The notes beneath the pieces are model-generated. The model had not been told where the DNA came from and searched no databases. It saw nothing but the letters and a program-made list of their open reading frames with translations. The position numbers and the translations under genes were made by a program. From contig NZ_CP061281.1 of assembly GCF_014621695.1 (NCBI RefSeq), positions 2,046,001-2,110,000 on the forward strand: DNA of 64,000 bases, read 5' to 3'. Of the stretch, positions 18,406 to 26,888 are shown piece by piece. The DNA is from Streptomyces xanthii (lineage in GTDB: Bacteria; Actinomycetota; Actinomycetes; Streptomycetales; Streptomycetaceae). Numbering within the stretch: the first letter of the stretch is position 1; the number at the start of each line of letters is the position of its first letter.

Positions 18406-20562
18406 TCAGCCCCTCAGGTCCACCAGGAGCGGCGGCGCGTGGTCGCCGCGGACGGTGGTGAGGGAGAGGACGGCGTGGCCGGGCGGGACGGCGTGGGCGA
18501 GGTCGGAGGCGGACCAGCGTTCGCGCTCGACCTGGCGGACGGTGACGGCACGGGCCGTCGGCGCCCGCCCGGTGATCACGCGGCGCACGGCGTGCAGCGC
18601 CTTGCCGGCCGGGGTCTCGGCGATGATCTGCCGGTCGGTGACGTCGCGGGCCTCGGTCCACTCCTTGCCCCACACCTCGGCGAAGTCCTGCCCGTCCCAG
18701 GGGGTGAGCCCGGACAGGGCCATGCGGCAGCCGACGGCTCCGAGCAGCGGGGAGCGCAGCGGCCGGGGCACGTCGTCGAGGGTGCGCAGGGTGAGGACGG
18801 CGCCCGCGTTGGCCGAGCGCAGGCGCTGGATGCCGCGGACGGCCTGCGGGGTGATGGTGCCGGTCGCGTCGTCGAGCACGAGGCAGGCGAACAGGGAGCG
18901 GTCCTCGCGGACGGCGACGCTGGCGGTGAACTGGGCGAGGACGAGCCGGGCGAGGATCCGGGAGGCGTCGGCGTGGCCGCGTTCGGGCAGGTCGACGCGG
19001 ACCCGGACGGGGTGGTCGAGGGCGCGCAGGGAGAAGGGCCGGGTGGCGCCGGAGGTGTCGAAGAAGGAGGCGAAGGCGGGCCGGTCGAGCAGGGCGACGC
19101 GGTCGGCGAGCACGGCGCCGACGTCGCCGGGGTGGCCCAGTTGCCGTTCGCGCGCGTCGAGTTCGCGGAGCATCGCGTGGTGGCCGGCGTCGGTGAGGGC
19201 GGTGCGCAGGGCGCCGAGCGCGTCGGGCGCCCCGTCGAGCAGCCGGCGCAGCTCGGGCACGGACGGGAAGCGGCCGTGGACGGCGTGGTAGGGGCCGAGG
19301 AGCTGGGCGAGGACGGTGGTGGAGCGCCGGCTGTCGCCGCCGGGGTGCGGGTCGGCGAGGTCGCCGACGAGGGCTTCGGCGAGCACGGCCGCGGCCTCGT
19401 CGGGGTCGGTGCTGCCGCCGTACAGGTCGAGGTCGTAGACGGAGTCGGGGGAGCCGACGCGGACGACGACGTCGTACGTGTCCTGCCCGCCGAGCCCGGC
19501 GCCGGCCGCGCCGACGACCACGACGGCGGCCCGTCCGGCGAGGGCGCCGAGGCAGAGGGACTCGGCGAGCGGCCACACGACGCTGCCGGTCTTGCCGGAG
19601 CCGGGCGGGCCGACGGCGAGCAGCGAGGTGCCGATCAGGTCGGGGCCGAGGGCGAGGCCGACGCCCCGGTAGGCGTAGGGGTTGCGCTCGTCGTCGGCGG
19701 CCGAGCCGATCCTGACCTGGGCGGTGGCGAGGTCGTGGCGGGCGGCGCGGGCGGGCAGGTCGCGGGTGCCGGAGGGGTGCGGGCAGGCGGCGGCGCCCTC
19801 CTTGGCGACGGCGGCGGTGAACGCGGCGAGGCTGTGCCGGCCGCGCTTGACGCCCTGCCAGGCGCGGGCGATGCGGGCGTGGTCGACGTCGCGCATGAGT
19901 CCGGCGCGGGCGTCGGCGCCGAGCCGCTCGGCGGCGGCCTCGGCCCCGGCCTCGCGCAGCTGCGGCCAGGTGGCGGGGTCCTCCTCGGGAGCGGGCGCGC
20001 GCTCGGGGGCGGCGGGGCGGGCGGCGCGCAGCGCTGGCCGGATGAAGCGGCGCCAGATCTCCGGCCAGCGCCCACCCCGCCCGGCGGCGTACATGATCCC
20101 TCCGCCGACCAACAGGTAGTACGCGTACGACGCGATAGCCCCAGCAACCTCCTCACCGCCTGTCTCAGGCTTGATCCATGCCTCAGGCGTCAGTACGTAG
20201 TACGGCCACATCCAGTACCAGCCCAGGTAGCCGTTCCAGAGCAGCGACCACAGCAGCCAGCCGGCGAGCAGCGCAATCAGCGCGCCACTGAACAGTTGCC
20301 TGGTGGGCGTAACCTCCGGTTCTTCCTCGGGACGAGGGACATACCCGAACCGCCACACCCCCGGAGTCGCCGCAGGCCGGGGCGTCCGCAACCAGCGCAG
20401 AAACACCTCAGCACCCGTTCCAGGCGGAGCCATCGGCGCGTGCGCGGGCCGCGGCGGGGGCGTGACGGGTCGTGCCGGGTGCGGCACCGCCGCCCCGCGC
20501 GCTCCCGTGCCGTCCCGGACGCCCCGTTCCCTGGCGGCGCCGCTCGTGCCCTCGGTGTCCAT
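18406..20562 (-). CDS. Membrane-anchored P-loop ATPase, VirD4/FtsK-like, function unknown
   Basis: 718 residues. A Pro-rich cytoplasmic N-terminus (1-85) precedes two hydrophobic helices, about 91-120 (FSGALIALLAGWLLWSLLWN) and 140-160. A soluble ATPase follows, with Walker A VGPPGSGKTGSVVWPL at about 317-332. A Walker B-like FACLVLDDATGTITPQAVRG lies near 560, and a sensor-like SANAGAVLTLRTLDDVPRPL follows. The plan of two N-terminal membrane helices then a P-loop domain recalls VirD4/TraG coupling ATPases. No relaxase, secretion gene or mobile element adjoins it. It is transcribed on its own between the PucR gene and gabT. DNA or protein transport and a regulatory role are both open. Confidence 0.7.
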   Translation of the reverse strand: MDTEGTSGAARERGVRDGTGARGAAVPHPARPVTPPPRPAHAPMAPPGTGAEVFLRWLRTPRPAATPGVWRFGYVPRPEEEPEVTPTRQLFSGALIALLAGWLLWSLLWNGYLGWYWMWPYYVLTPEAWIKPETGGEEVAGAIASYAYYLLVGGGIMYAAGRGGRWPEIWRRFIRPALRAARPAAPERAPAPEEDPATWPQLREAGAEAAAERLGADARAGLMRDVDHARIARAWQGVKRGRHSLAAFTAAVAKEGAAACPHPSGTRDLPARAARHDLATAQVRIGSAADDERNPYAYRGVGLALGPDLIGTSLLAVGPPGSGKTGSVVWPLAESLCLGALAGRAAVVVVGAAGAGLGGQDTYDVVVRVGSPDSVYDLDLYGGSTDPDEAAAVLAEALVGDLADPHPGGDSRRSTTVLAQLLGPYHAVHGRFPSVPELRRLLDGAPDALGALRTALTDAGHHAMLRELDARERQLGHPGDVGAVLADRVALLDRPAFASFFDTSGATRPFSLRALDHPVRVRVDLPERGHADASRILARLVLAQFTASVAVREDRSLFACLVLDDATGTITPQAVRGIQRLRSANAGAVLTLRTLDDVPRPLRSPLLGAVGCRMALSGLTPWDGQDFAEVWGKEWTEARDVTDRQIIAETPAGKALHAVRRVITGRAPTARAVTVRQVERERWSASDLAHAVPPGHAVLSLTTVRGDHAPPLLVDLRG

Positions 20563-20850
20563 GGCCCTTGCCCCCTGACCTGCCGGTCCATCGGTCGGAC
20601 CGTCCGTCGATCCGGCCTCAATTTAGTGCCCGATCCAAGGGAGTTCACCGCTTACGCGGCCCGGGGGCGCGGACTGGCCGGGAATCCCATGTGTCCACCA
20701 CGGACAACAGCCTGGCCGAATCCCACCCCGATGGAGCATGACCACCCTGCCGAGGCGGCCCTAACCTGCGAAGGAACCCCCGAAGAAACCGGCGAAACCG
20801 GACCCATGCGGATCCCGGCCCAGCCGCCCCACCTGAACCAGGAGCCCCGC

Positions 20851-22185
20851 ATGAGCGACATCCCGCAGGAGCGCCGCGTCGTCACCGCCATCCCCGGCCC
20901 GAAGTCGCAGGAGCTGCAGCAGCGCCGCGTCGCCGCGGTCGCCGCGGGCGTGGGCTCCACGCTGCCGGTCTTCACCGCCCGCGTGGACCGCGGCATCATC
21001 GAGGACGTCGACGGCAACCGTCTGATCGACTTCGGTTCCGGCATCGCCGTGACCTCGGTCGGCGCCTCCGCCGAGGCCGTGGTCCGCCGCGCCTCCGCGC
21101 AGCTCCAGGACTTCACCCACACCTGTTTCATGGTCACGCCGTACGAGGGCTACGTGGCCGTCGCCGAGGCGCTGGCCGAGCTCACGCCGGGTGACCACGC
21201 GAAGAAGTCGGCCCTGTTCAACTCGGGCGCCGAGGCCGTCGAGAACGCCGTCAAGATCGCCCGCGCGTACACCAAGCGCACCGCGGTCGTCGTCTTCGAC
21301 CACGGCTACCACGGCCGTACCAACCTCACCATGGGCATGACGGCGAAGAACATGCCGTACAAGCACGGCTTCGGCCCGTTCGCCCCCGAGGTCTACCGCG
21401 TCCCGGTCGCCTACGGCTACCGCTGGCCGACCGGCGCCGAGAACGCCGGCCCGGAGGCCGCCGCCCAGGCGATCGACACCATCACCAAGCAGGTCGGCGC
21501 CGAGAACGTCGCCGCGATCGTCATCGAGCCGGTCCTCGGCGAGGGCGGCTTCATCGAGCCGGCCAAGGGCTTCCTGCCGGAGATCGTGAAGTTCGCCAAC
21601 GACAACGGCATCGTCTTCGTCGCGGACGAGATCCAGTCCGGCTTCTGCCGCACCGGCCAGTGGTTCGCCTGTGAGGACGAGGGCATCGTCCCCGACCTGA
21701 TCACGACCGCCAAGGGCATCGCGGGCGGTCTGCCGCTCGCCGCCGTGACGGGCCGCGCCGAGATCATGGACGCCGCGCACGCGGGCGGCCTCGGCGGCAC
21801 CTACGGCGGCAACCCGGTGGCCTGCGCCGGTGCGCTCGGCGCCATCGAGACGATGAAGGAGCTCGACCTCAACGCCAAGGCGAAGGAGATCGAGGCCACG
21901 ATGAAGGCCCGCCTGACGGCGATGCAGGAGAAGTTCGCCGTCATCGGCGACATCCGCGGCCGCGGCGCGATGATCGCCATCGAGCTCGTGAAGGACCCGG
22001 CCACCAAGGAGCCGCACCCGGAGGCCGCCGCCGCGCTCGCCAAGGCCTGCCACGCGGAGGGCGTCCTCGTCCTCACCTGCGGCACCTACGGCAACGTGCT
22101 GCGTTTCCTGCCGCCGCTCGTCATCGGCCAGGACCTGCTCAACGAGGGTCTCGACGTCATCGAGAACGCCTTCGCGGCGCTCTGA
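20851..22185 (+). CDS. gabT: 4-aminobutyrate (GABA) aminotransferase
   Basis: 444-residue class III PLP aminotransferase transferring the GABA amino group to 2-oxoglutarate, giving succinate semialdehyde and glutamate. The start ATG 20851 follows AGGAG by 5 bases. Motifs: FNSGAEAVENAVKIARAYTK (phosphate cup), VFDHGYHGRTNLTMGMTAKN, VADEIQSGFCRTGQWFACED (PLP Asp), and TTAKGIAGGLPLAAVTGRAE with the Schiff-base Lys. The tail LRFLPPLVIGQDLLNEGLDV is typical of GabT. It is divergent from the VirD4-like ATPase gene. It serves as the exit of the putrescine-to-GABA route encoded elsewhere in the window. Confidence 0.92.
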   Translation: MSDIPQERRVVTAIPGPKSQELQQRRVAAVAAGVGSTLPVFTARVDRGIIEDVDGNRLIDFGSGIAVTSVGASAEAVVRRASAQLQDFTHTCFMVTPYEGYVAVAEALAELTPGDHAKKSALFNSGAEAVENAVKIARAYTKRTAVVVFDHGYHGRTNLTMGMTAKNMPYKHGFGPFAPEVYRVPVAYGYRWPTGAENAGPEAAAQAIDTITKQVGAENVAAIVIEPVLGEGGFIEPAKGFLPEIVKFANDNGIVFVADEIQSGFCRTGQWFACEDEGIVPDLITTAKGIAGGLPLAAVTGRAEIMDAAHAGGLGGTYGGNPVACAGALGAIETMKELDLNAKAKEIEATMKARLTAMQEKFAVIGDIRGRGAMIAIELVKDPATKEPHPEAAAALAKACHAEGVLVLTCGTYGNVLRFLPPLVIGQDLLNEGLDVIENAFAAL

Positions 22186-22227
22186 TCACCCCTTTCGCAC
22201 GGCCCGGCCGCTGCCGCCGGCACGGAT

Positions 22228-22302
22228 GACCGTTCCGTGACCTGCGGTAACGGTCGGGCCGTGTGAAGAAGGTGTGGGGGGCCGATGGCAGGTTGGCCAA
22301 CC
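22228..22302. promoter_or_regulatory. Inverted repeats between gabT and PAP2 gene
   Basis: GACCGTT (22228-22234) pairs with AACGGTC (22249-22255) over a 14-base loop, a possible gabT terminator. A perfect 12-bp palindrome GGTTGGCCAACC lies at 22291-22302, 41 bp before the PAP2 start, and may be an operator. Both are read from sequence only. Confidence 0.4.
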
Positions 22303-22342
22303 GTCTGTCGTCCCCCCACCCCCTGACGTACGGTTTCTGCAG

Positions 22343-23182
22343 ATGAGAGAAACACCTCGCCCACGGGGGACTGTGGGTGATGCCGGGTCGGAGCCTCCCC
22401 AGCCCCGCCCTGGTCGTGCCCTCGCGCACACCCCCGGAGCCTCCGGCTCCGGAACTCCTCACCGATCGGACGGTCGCCCGCCCCAAACCCCCCGGGGCGC
22501 GCGGCACGCCGGTCAGTTCGGCCGGCCCGGAACCACCCCCCCTGTTCCGGGCCGGCCGACCATTTTTCTCCCCCTTCTGCGGCCCGCTCTCTGGGCCCTC
22601 CTCTTCGCCGCGCTCACCTGGCAGGTGGCGGCCTCCGGCCCGCTCCTCGGACCCGACGAGCGCCTCGGCGATGCGCTGCGCACCACGTCCGCGATCCCTT
22701 CCGGACCCGCCGAGTTCTTCGCCGACCTGGGCAATCTCCCGGTCGCCCTGCCGGTCCTCGCGGCGGCCCTCGCGTTCGTCACCTGGCGCGCCCGCAGTTG
22801 GCGTCCCGCCGCGATCGCCGTCCCTGCCATGGCTCTGGTCCCGGCCCTCGTCGCCCCGCTCCAGTCCCTGATCGCCCGCCCCGGCCCTCCGCCGATGGCC
22901 CCCGGGACCGGCTTCTACCCCTCGGGCCACGCGGCGACGGCGGCGGTCGCGTACGGCCTGTGCGCGCTCCTCCTGCGCCCTCACCTCTCCGCACGCCCGC
23001 GCCGCGCGCTCCTCGCCGCCTGCGCCGCGCTGAACCTCGCGGTGGGCCTCGGCCTGGTCCGTCAGGGCTATCACTGGCCCCTCGACGTCCTCGGCAGCTG
23101 GCTGCTCTCGCTCGCGCTGCTCGACGTCTGCGCGTGGGCGTGGACGCGCGTCCGGGTACGGGCCCAGGCCAGTCACCTCTGA
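22343..23182 (+). CDS. PAP2-family membrane phosphatase
   Basis: About 279 residues from ATG 22343. A long Pro/Arg-rich N-terminal stretch (about 75 residues) is unusual and may mean that a downstream start is used. Six hydrophobic helices follow. PAP2 signature motif 2 is YPSGHAATAA. Motif 3 is RQGYHWPLDVLGSW (R, H and D present). Motif 1, normally KxxxxxxRP, reads PLQSLIARPGPP with Arg-Pro kept but the Lys missing. The family dephosphorylates lipid phosphates such as undecaprenyl pyrophosphate or phosphatidate in the membrane. It is a single gene between gabT and the FMO operon. Confidence 0.82.
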   Translation: MRETPRPRGTVGDAGSEPPQPRPGRALAHTPGASGSGTPHRSDGRPPQTPRGARHAGQFGRPGTTPPVPGRPTIFLPLLRPALWALLFAALTWQVAASGPLLGPDERLGDALRTTSAIPSGPAEFFADLGNLPVALPVLAAALAFVTWRARSWRPAAIAVPAMALVPALVAPLQSLIARPGPPPMAPGTGFYPSGHAATAAVAYGLCALLLRPHLSARPRRALLAACAALNLAVGLGLVRQGYHWPLDVLGSWLLSLALLDVCAWAWTRVRVRAQASHL

Positions 23183-23183
23183 T

Positions 23184-23206
23184 TTTCCGATAGCTCAGCG
23201 CGGAAA
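23184..23206. promoter_or_regulatory. LysR-type operator candidate upstream of the FMO operon
   Basis: TTTCCG (23184-23189) and CGGAAA (23201-23206) are perfectly inverted around an 11-base spacer. This is the T-N11-A dyad typical of LysR-type regulators. It sits 100-124 bp upstream of the monooxygenase ATG; the operon's last gene is a LysR regulator. Confidence 0.62.
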
Positions 23207-23307
23207 CATCTGTTCGACAGAAGCCGAGGGGGAGCCCACGATGGCTGTGCGGCAGCTCGGGGCGTCAGCGCGACACCGGGAGGCGCTGCCGCCGGAGGGA
23301 GGCTGAC

Positions 23308-24579
23308 ATGTCGAGTGAAGCGACCGAAGTGGTCGTCGTCGGGGCCGGACAGGCCGGGGTGGCCATGAGCGAGCACCTGGGGGCCCACGGCATCCCGCAC
23401 CTGGTGCTCGAACGGGACCGGATCGCGGAGCGGTGGCGCACCGGGCGGTGGGACTCCCTCGTCGCCAACGGACCCGCGTGGCACGACCGGTTTCCGGGGA
23501 TGGAGTTCGCGGACGTCGAGCCCGGTGCGTTCGCCGGCAAGGACCAGGTCGCGGAGTACTTCGCCGCGTACGCCGAGAAGATCGGCGCGCCCGTGCGCTG
23601 CGGCGTCGAGGTGACCTCGGTGCGGCAGCACGCCGGGCGGCCCGGGTTCCGGGTCGAGACGTCCGCGGGGAGCATCGACGCGCGCTACGTCGTGGCCGCC
23701 ACCGGCCCGTTCCAGCGGCCGGTGTTCCCGCCGATCGTGCCGGACGACGCCGTCCCCGTGCAGATCCACTCGAACGCGTACCGCAATCCCGGGCAGCTGC
23801 CCGAGGGCGCGGTCCTCGTGGTCGGCGCCGGGTCGTCCGGGGTGCAGATCGCCGACGAGCTGCGCCGGTCCGGGCGCCGCGTCTTCCTGTCCGTCGGTCC
23901 GCACGACCGTCCGCCGCGCTCGTACCGCGGCCGCGACTTCTGCTGGTGGCTCGGGGTGCTCGGGCTGTGGGACGCGGAGACGCCGCCGCAGGGGGCCGAG
24001 CACGTGACCATCGCGGTCAGCGGCGCGCGGGGCGGCCACACCGTGGACTTCCGCACGCTCGCCGCCGACGGGATCGAGCTCCTCGGCATGACCCAGGCGT
24101 ACGAGGACGGCGTGCTGAGCATCGCCCCGGACCTCGCCGGGAACATCGCCGCCGGCGACGAGAAGTACCTCGCGCTGCTGCGCGCCGCCGACGCGTACGT
24201 GGAGCGCAACGGTCTGGACCTGCCCGAGGAGCCCGGAGCGCACGTCCTCGGCCCGGAACCGGCCTGCGTGACCGAGCCCCGGGACCGGCTCGACCTGGCC
24301 GAGGCCGGGGTCACCTCGATCGTGTGGGCCACCGGGTACACCGCCGACTACGGCTGGCTCCAGGTCGACGCGTTCGACGAGAAGGGCCGGCCCGCGCAGC
24401 GGCGCGGCGTGTCCGCCGAGCCCGGCGTGTACTTCCTGGGCCTGCCCTGGCTCTCGCGCCGCGGCTCCAGCTTCATCTGGGGCGTCTGGCACGACGCCCG
24501 GCACGTCGCCGATCACATCGCGATCCAGCGCGGCTACCTCGCCCACGACGCCACAGCATCCGTAACCCACCAGGACTGA
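23308..24579 (+). CDS. FAD/NAD(P)H-dependent monooxygenase (flavin-containing monooxygenase-like)
   Basis: 423-residue two-dinucleotide flavoprotein. The FAD motif VVVVGAGQAGVAMSEHLGAH is at residues about 8-27. A second Rossmann motif, VLVVGAGSSGVQIADELRRS, binds NAD(P)H. TSIVWATGYTADYGWLQVDA is the ATG-containing FMO segment, and VYFLGLPWLSRRGSSFIWGV closes the protein. The strict FMO fingerprint FxGxxxH is not seen (QIHSNAYRNPGQLP instead), so it belongs to an FMO-like group that oxygenates N or S atoms. SD GGAGGGAGG precedes ATG 23308. It is the first gene of a five-gene operon (Rid, DUF1028, M20, LysR). It probably oxidises a nitrogenous substrate. Confidence 0.87.
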   Translation: MSSEATEVVVVGAGQAGVAMSEHLGAHGIPHLVLERDRIAERWRTGRWDSLVANGPAWHDRFPGMEFADVEPGAFAGKDQVAEYFAAYAEKIGAPVRCGVEVTSVRQHAGRPGFRVETSAGSIDARYVVAATGPFQRPVFPPIVPDDAVPVQIHSNAYRNPGQLPEGAVLVVGAGSSGVQIADELRRSGRRVFLSVGPHDRPPRSYRGRDFCWWLGVLGLWDAETPPQGAEHVTIAVSGARGGHTVDFRTLAADGIELLGMTQAYEDGVLSIAPDLAGNIAAGDEKYLALLRAADAYVERNGLDLPEEPGAHVLGPEPACVTEPRDRLDLAEAGVTSIVWATGYTADYGWLQVDAFDEKGRPAQRRGVSAEPGVYFLGLPWLSRRGSSFIWGVWHDARHVADHIAIQRGYLAHDATASVTHQD

Positions 24580-24589
24580 GGAGCAGTTG

Positions 24590-25048
24590 ATGACCTCCAG
24601 CAGCCACGCCGCGCCGATCGTCGCCGGCGGACACACCCGCGTCCGCCCGTTCAACACCCGTGACACCTATCCCGAGCAGAGCCTCGACAACGACCTGTGC
24701 CAGGCGGTCGTCGCCGGGAACACCGTGTACGTGCGCGGGCAGATCGGCCAGAACCTCGACACCAGCGAGTCCGTGGGCATCGGCGACGCCGAGGCCCAGG
24801 CCGAGCAGGCCATGGCCAACATCAAGATGCTGCTCGAAGAGTCCGGTGCCCGCATGGAGCACCTGGTCAAGCTGACGATCTACCTCGTCGACCCGCGCTA
24901 CCGCGAGGCCGTGTACCGGACGGTGGGCCGCTGGACCAAGGGCGTCCACCCCATCTCCACGGGCCTGGTCGTCTCCGCGCTCGCCCGGCCGGAGTGGCTG
25001 TGCGAGATCGACGCGATCGCCGTGATCCCGGGTGGTGAGGGCGCGTGA
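24590..25048 (+). CDS. Rid family protein (YjgF/YER057c/UK114), non-archetypal
   Basis: 152-residue Rid protein starting at ATG 24590 (GAGGAG just upstream, 10 bases after the FMO stop). Typical segments are FNTRDTYPEQSLDNDLCQAV, VAGNTVYVRGQIGQNLDT, AMANIKMLLEESGARMEHLV and EWLCEIDAIAVIPGG. In archetypal RidA an Arg (Arg105 in E. coli) just before IEIEAIAV makes imine/enamine deamination possible. An ungapped alignment puts Leu there, with Arg two residues later. It therefore probably belongs to another Rid subfamily, and deaminase activity should not be assumed. Overlaps the next gene by 4 bases (GTGA). Confidence 0.88.
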   Translation: MTSSSHAAPIVAGGHTRVRPFNTRDTYPEQSLDNDLCQAVVAGNTVYVRGQIGQNLDTSESVGIGDAEAQAEQAMANIKMLLEESGARMEHLVKLTIYLVDPRYREAVYRTVGRWTKGVHPISTGLVVSALARPEWLCEIDAIAVIPGGEGA

Positions 25049-25719
25049 CGTTCTCCCTGGTGGTGCGTGACGGCGGGCGCTTCGGCATCGCGGTCAGCTC
25101 GTCGAGCCCCGCGGTCGCCGCGCGCGTCGCCCATCTGCGGCCGGGCGTCGGCGCGGCCGCGTCGCAGAACGTCACCGACCCCACGCTGGGCCCCGACCTC
25201 CTCGACGAACTCGCGGAGCACGGCGACCCGGAGCGCGCCCTGGAGGCGGTCACCGGGCACCCGCGCAACGAGAAGAGCATCCAGTACCGGCAGTTGACGG
25301 TCCTCGGCCGCACCGGCCCCGGCTTCGCCTTCAGCGGTGAGTGGACCCTCGGCACGTACGCGACGGCGACCATGGACGGCGCGGTGGCCGCGGGCAACAT
25401 GCTCTCCGGGACACATGTCCCCGGCGTCATGCTGGACGCCTTCGCCGCCGCCGCGGGCGAGCTCGAGGAGCGTCTGGTCGTCGCGATGCGCGCCGCGCTC
25501 GACGCCGGAGGCGAGGAGGGGCCCGTGCACTCCGCCGGGCTCGCGGTCGTCGCCGACGCCGGCTGGCGGGTCACCGACCTGCGCGTGGACTGGGCCGAGG
25601 ACCCGGTCGACCGGCTCGCCGAGCTGGTGGACGTCTGGCTTCCGCAGCGCGACGACTACGTGCGGCGCGGTCTCGACCCGGAGTCGGCTCCGTCGTACGG
25701 CGTGCCGGGGGACCTGTGA
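25045..25719 (+). CDS. DUF1028 domain protein (Ntn-hydrolase-like fold)
   Basis: 224 residues starting at GTG 25045. The N-terminal TFSLVVRDGGRFGIAVSSSS and HLRPGVGAAASQNVTDPTLG are family hallmarks. The Thr at position 2 sits where Ntn-hydrolases have their nucleophile after Met removal. GAVAAGNMLSGTHVPGVMLD and AGLAVVADAGWRVTDLRVDW complete the core. The family is structurally Ntn-like, but no reaction is established. It overlaps Rid by 4 bases and the M20 gene by 1 base (TGATG), so the proteins should be made in step. The context suggests hydrolysis of an amide-containing catabolite. Confidence 0.85.
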   Translation: MTFSLVVRDGGRFGIAVSSSSPAVAARVAHLRPGVGAAASQNVTDPTLGPDLLDELAEHGDPERALEAVTGHPRNEKSIQYRQLTVLGRTGPGFAFSGEWTLGTYATATMDGAVAAGNMLSGTHVPGVMLDAFAAAAGELEERLVVAMRAALDAGGEEGPVHSAGLAVVADAGWRVTDLRVDWAEDPVDRLAELVDVWLPQRDDYVRRGLDPESAPSYGVPGDL

Positions 25720-26888
25720 TGCGGCGGCTCAAGGAGGCGTCCCGGGCGGTCGTCGCGGAGCACGCGGACGCGCTGATCGCCCTGTCGGAGCGGCTGCACG
25801 CCGACCCGGAGACGGCGTGGGAGGAGCACCGGGCGGCGGCCGCCGTGCCCGCGCTCCTGGAGCGCGCCGGCTTCGACGTGACCGCGTCCTACCTGGGGCT
25901 CGACACCGCGTTCCACGCCCGGTTCGGCAGCGGCCCGGTGCGGATCGCGCTGTGCGCGGAGTACGACGCGCTGCCCGGCCTGGGCCACGCGTGCGGGCAC
26001 AACCTCATCGCCGGGAGCGCGGTGGGCGCCGCCCTGGGCCTGGCCGCCGTCGCCGACGAGGCGGGGCTCACCGTCGAGGTGTACGGGACCCCGGCCGAGG
26101 AGGGCGGCGGCGGCAAGATCGAGCTGCTCGACCGGGGCGCCTTCCAGGACGTGGACCTCGCGATGATGGTCCACCCGGCGCCCGTCGACGTGGCCGAGGC
26201 CCGGCCCTTCGCGGTCAGTCACTCGAAGATCGCGTACACGGGGAAGTCGGCGCACGCCGCGGCCTACCCCGAGGCGGGGGTCAACGCGGCCGACGCGTTC
26301 ACCGTCGCCCAGGTCGCGATCGGACTGCTGCGCCAGCAACTCCCGCCGTCGGCCCGGGTGCACGGCGTCGTCACGCACGCCGGTGACGCGCCGAACGCCA
26401 TCCCGGAGCGGGCCACGGGCCGCTGGTACGTACGGGCCGAGACGCTCGCCGAGCTCGCGGAGCTCGAACCGCGCGTGATGCGGGCGTTCGAGGCCGGCGC
26501 GCTCGCGACCGGCTGCGAGCTGAGCGTCGAGGCGGAGAGCAAGCCGTACGCGGAGTTCCGCGCGGACGAGGGCGCGCTGGCCCAGTACCGGGCGAACGCG
26601 GTGGCGCTGGGCCGGGAGTTCGCCCCGCCCGGTCAGGCGGCGCGCATGAACCGCGCGTCGACCGACATGGGCAACGTGTCGCTGGTGGTGCCCGCGATCC
26701 ATCCGTACATCGGCATCGGCTCGCTGCCCGCGACCAACCACCAGCGGGAGTTCGCCGCGCACTGCGTCGGCGGCCTCGCCGAACGGGCGCTGCTCGACGG
26801 CGCTATGGCCCTGGCGTGGACGGGCATCGACCGGGCCGCGGGTAGGGTCGCCACGGAAACGGGACACGGGCGCAAGGGTCGGTCATGA
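25719..26888 (+). CDS. M20-family metal-dependent amidohydrolase
   Basis: 389 residues from ATG 25719. The start overlaps the DUF1028 stop by one base. Metal-ligand motifs of the M20 amidohydrolase branch are present: LGHACGHNLIAGSAVGAALG (ligand His), GTPAEEGGGGKIELLDRGAF (Glu-Glu) and LAMMVHPAP (His). A dimerisation domain (about 180-290, SHSKIAYTGKSAHAAAYPEA) contains the conserved GKSAHAA. A later His ligand lies in LPATNHQREFAAHCVGG. Such enzymes split N-acyl amino acids, aminobenzoyl conjugates or carbamoyl groups. The actual substrate is unknown but is presumably the one shared with the FMO, Rid and DUF1028 proteins. Confidence 0.88.
   Translation: MRRLKEASRAVVAEHADALIALSERLHADPETAWEEHRAAAAVPALLERAGFDVTASYLGLDTAFHARFGSGPVRIALCAEYDALPGLGHACGHNLIAGSAVGAALGLAAVADEAGLTVEVYGTPAEEGGGGKIELLDRGAFQDVDLAMMVHPAPVDVAEARPFAVSHSKIAYTGKSAHAAAYPEAGVNAADAFTVAQVAIGLLRQQLPPSARVHGVVTHAGDAPNAIPERATGRWYVRAETLAELAELEPRVMRAFEAGALATGCELSVEAESKPYAEFRADEGALAQYRANAVALGREFAPPGQAARMNRASTDMGNVSLVVPAIHPYIGIGSLPATNHQREFAAHCVGGLAERALLDGAMALAWTGIDRAAGRVATETGHGRKGRS

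Noticed and set aside
18406..20562. Possible integrative conjugative element around the VirD4-like ATPase
   Set aside because: No integrase, relaxase, replication gene or att-like direct repeats; flanking genes are core metabolic genes.
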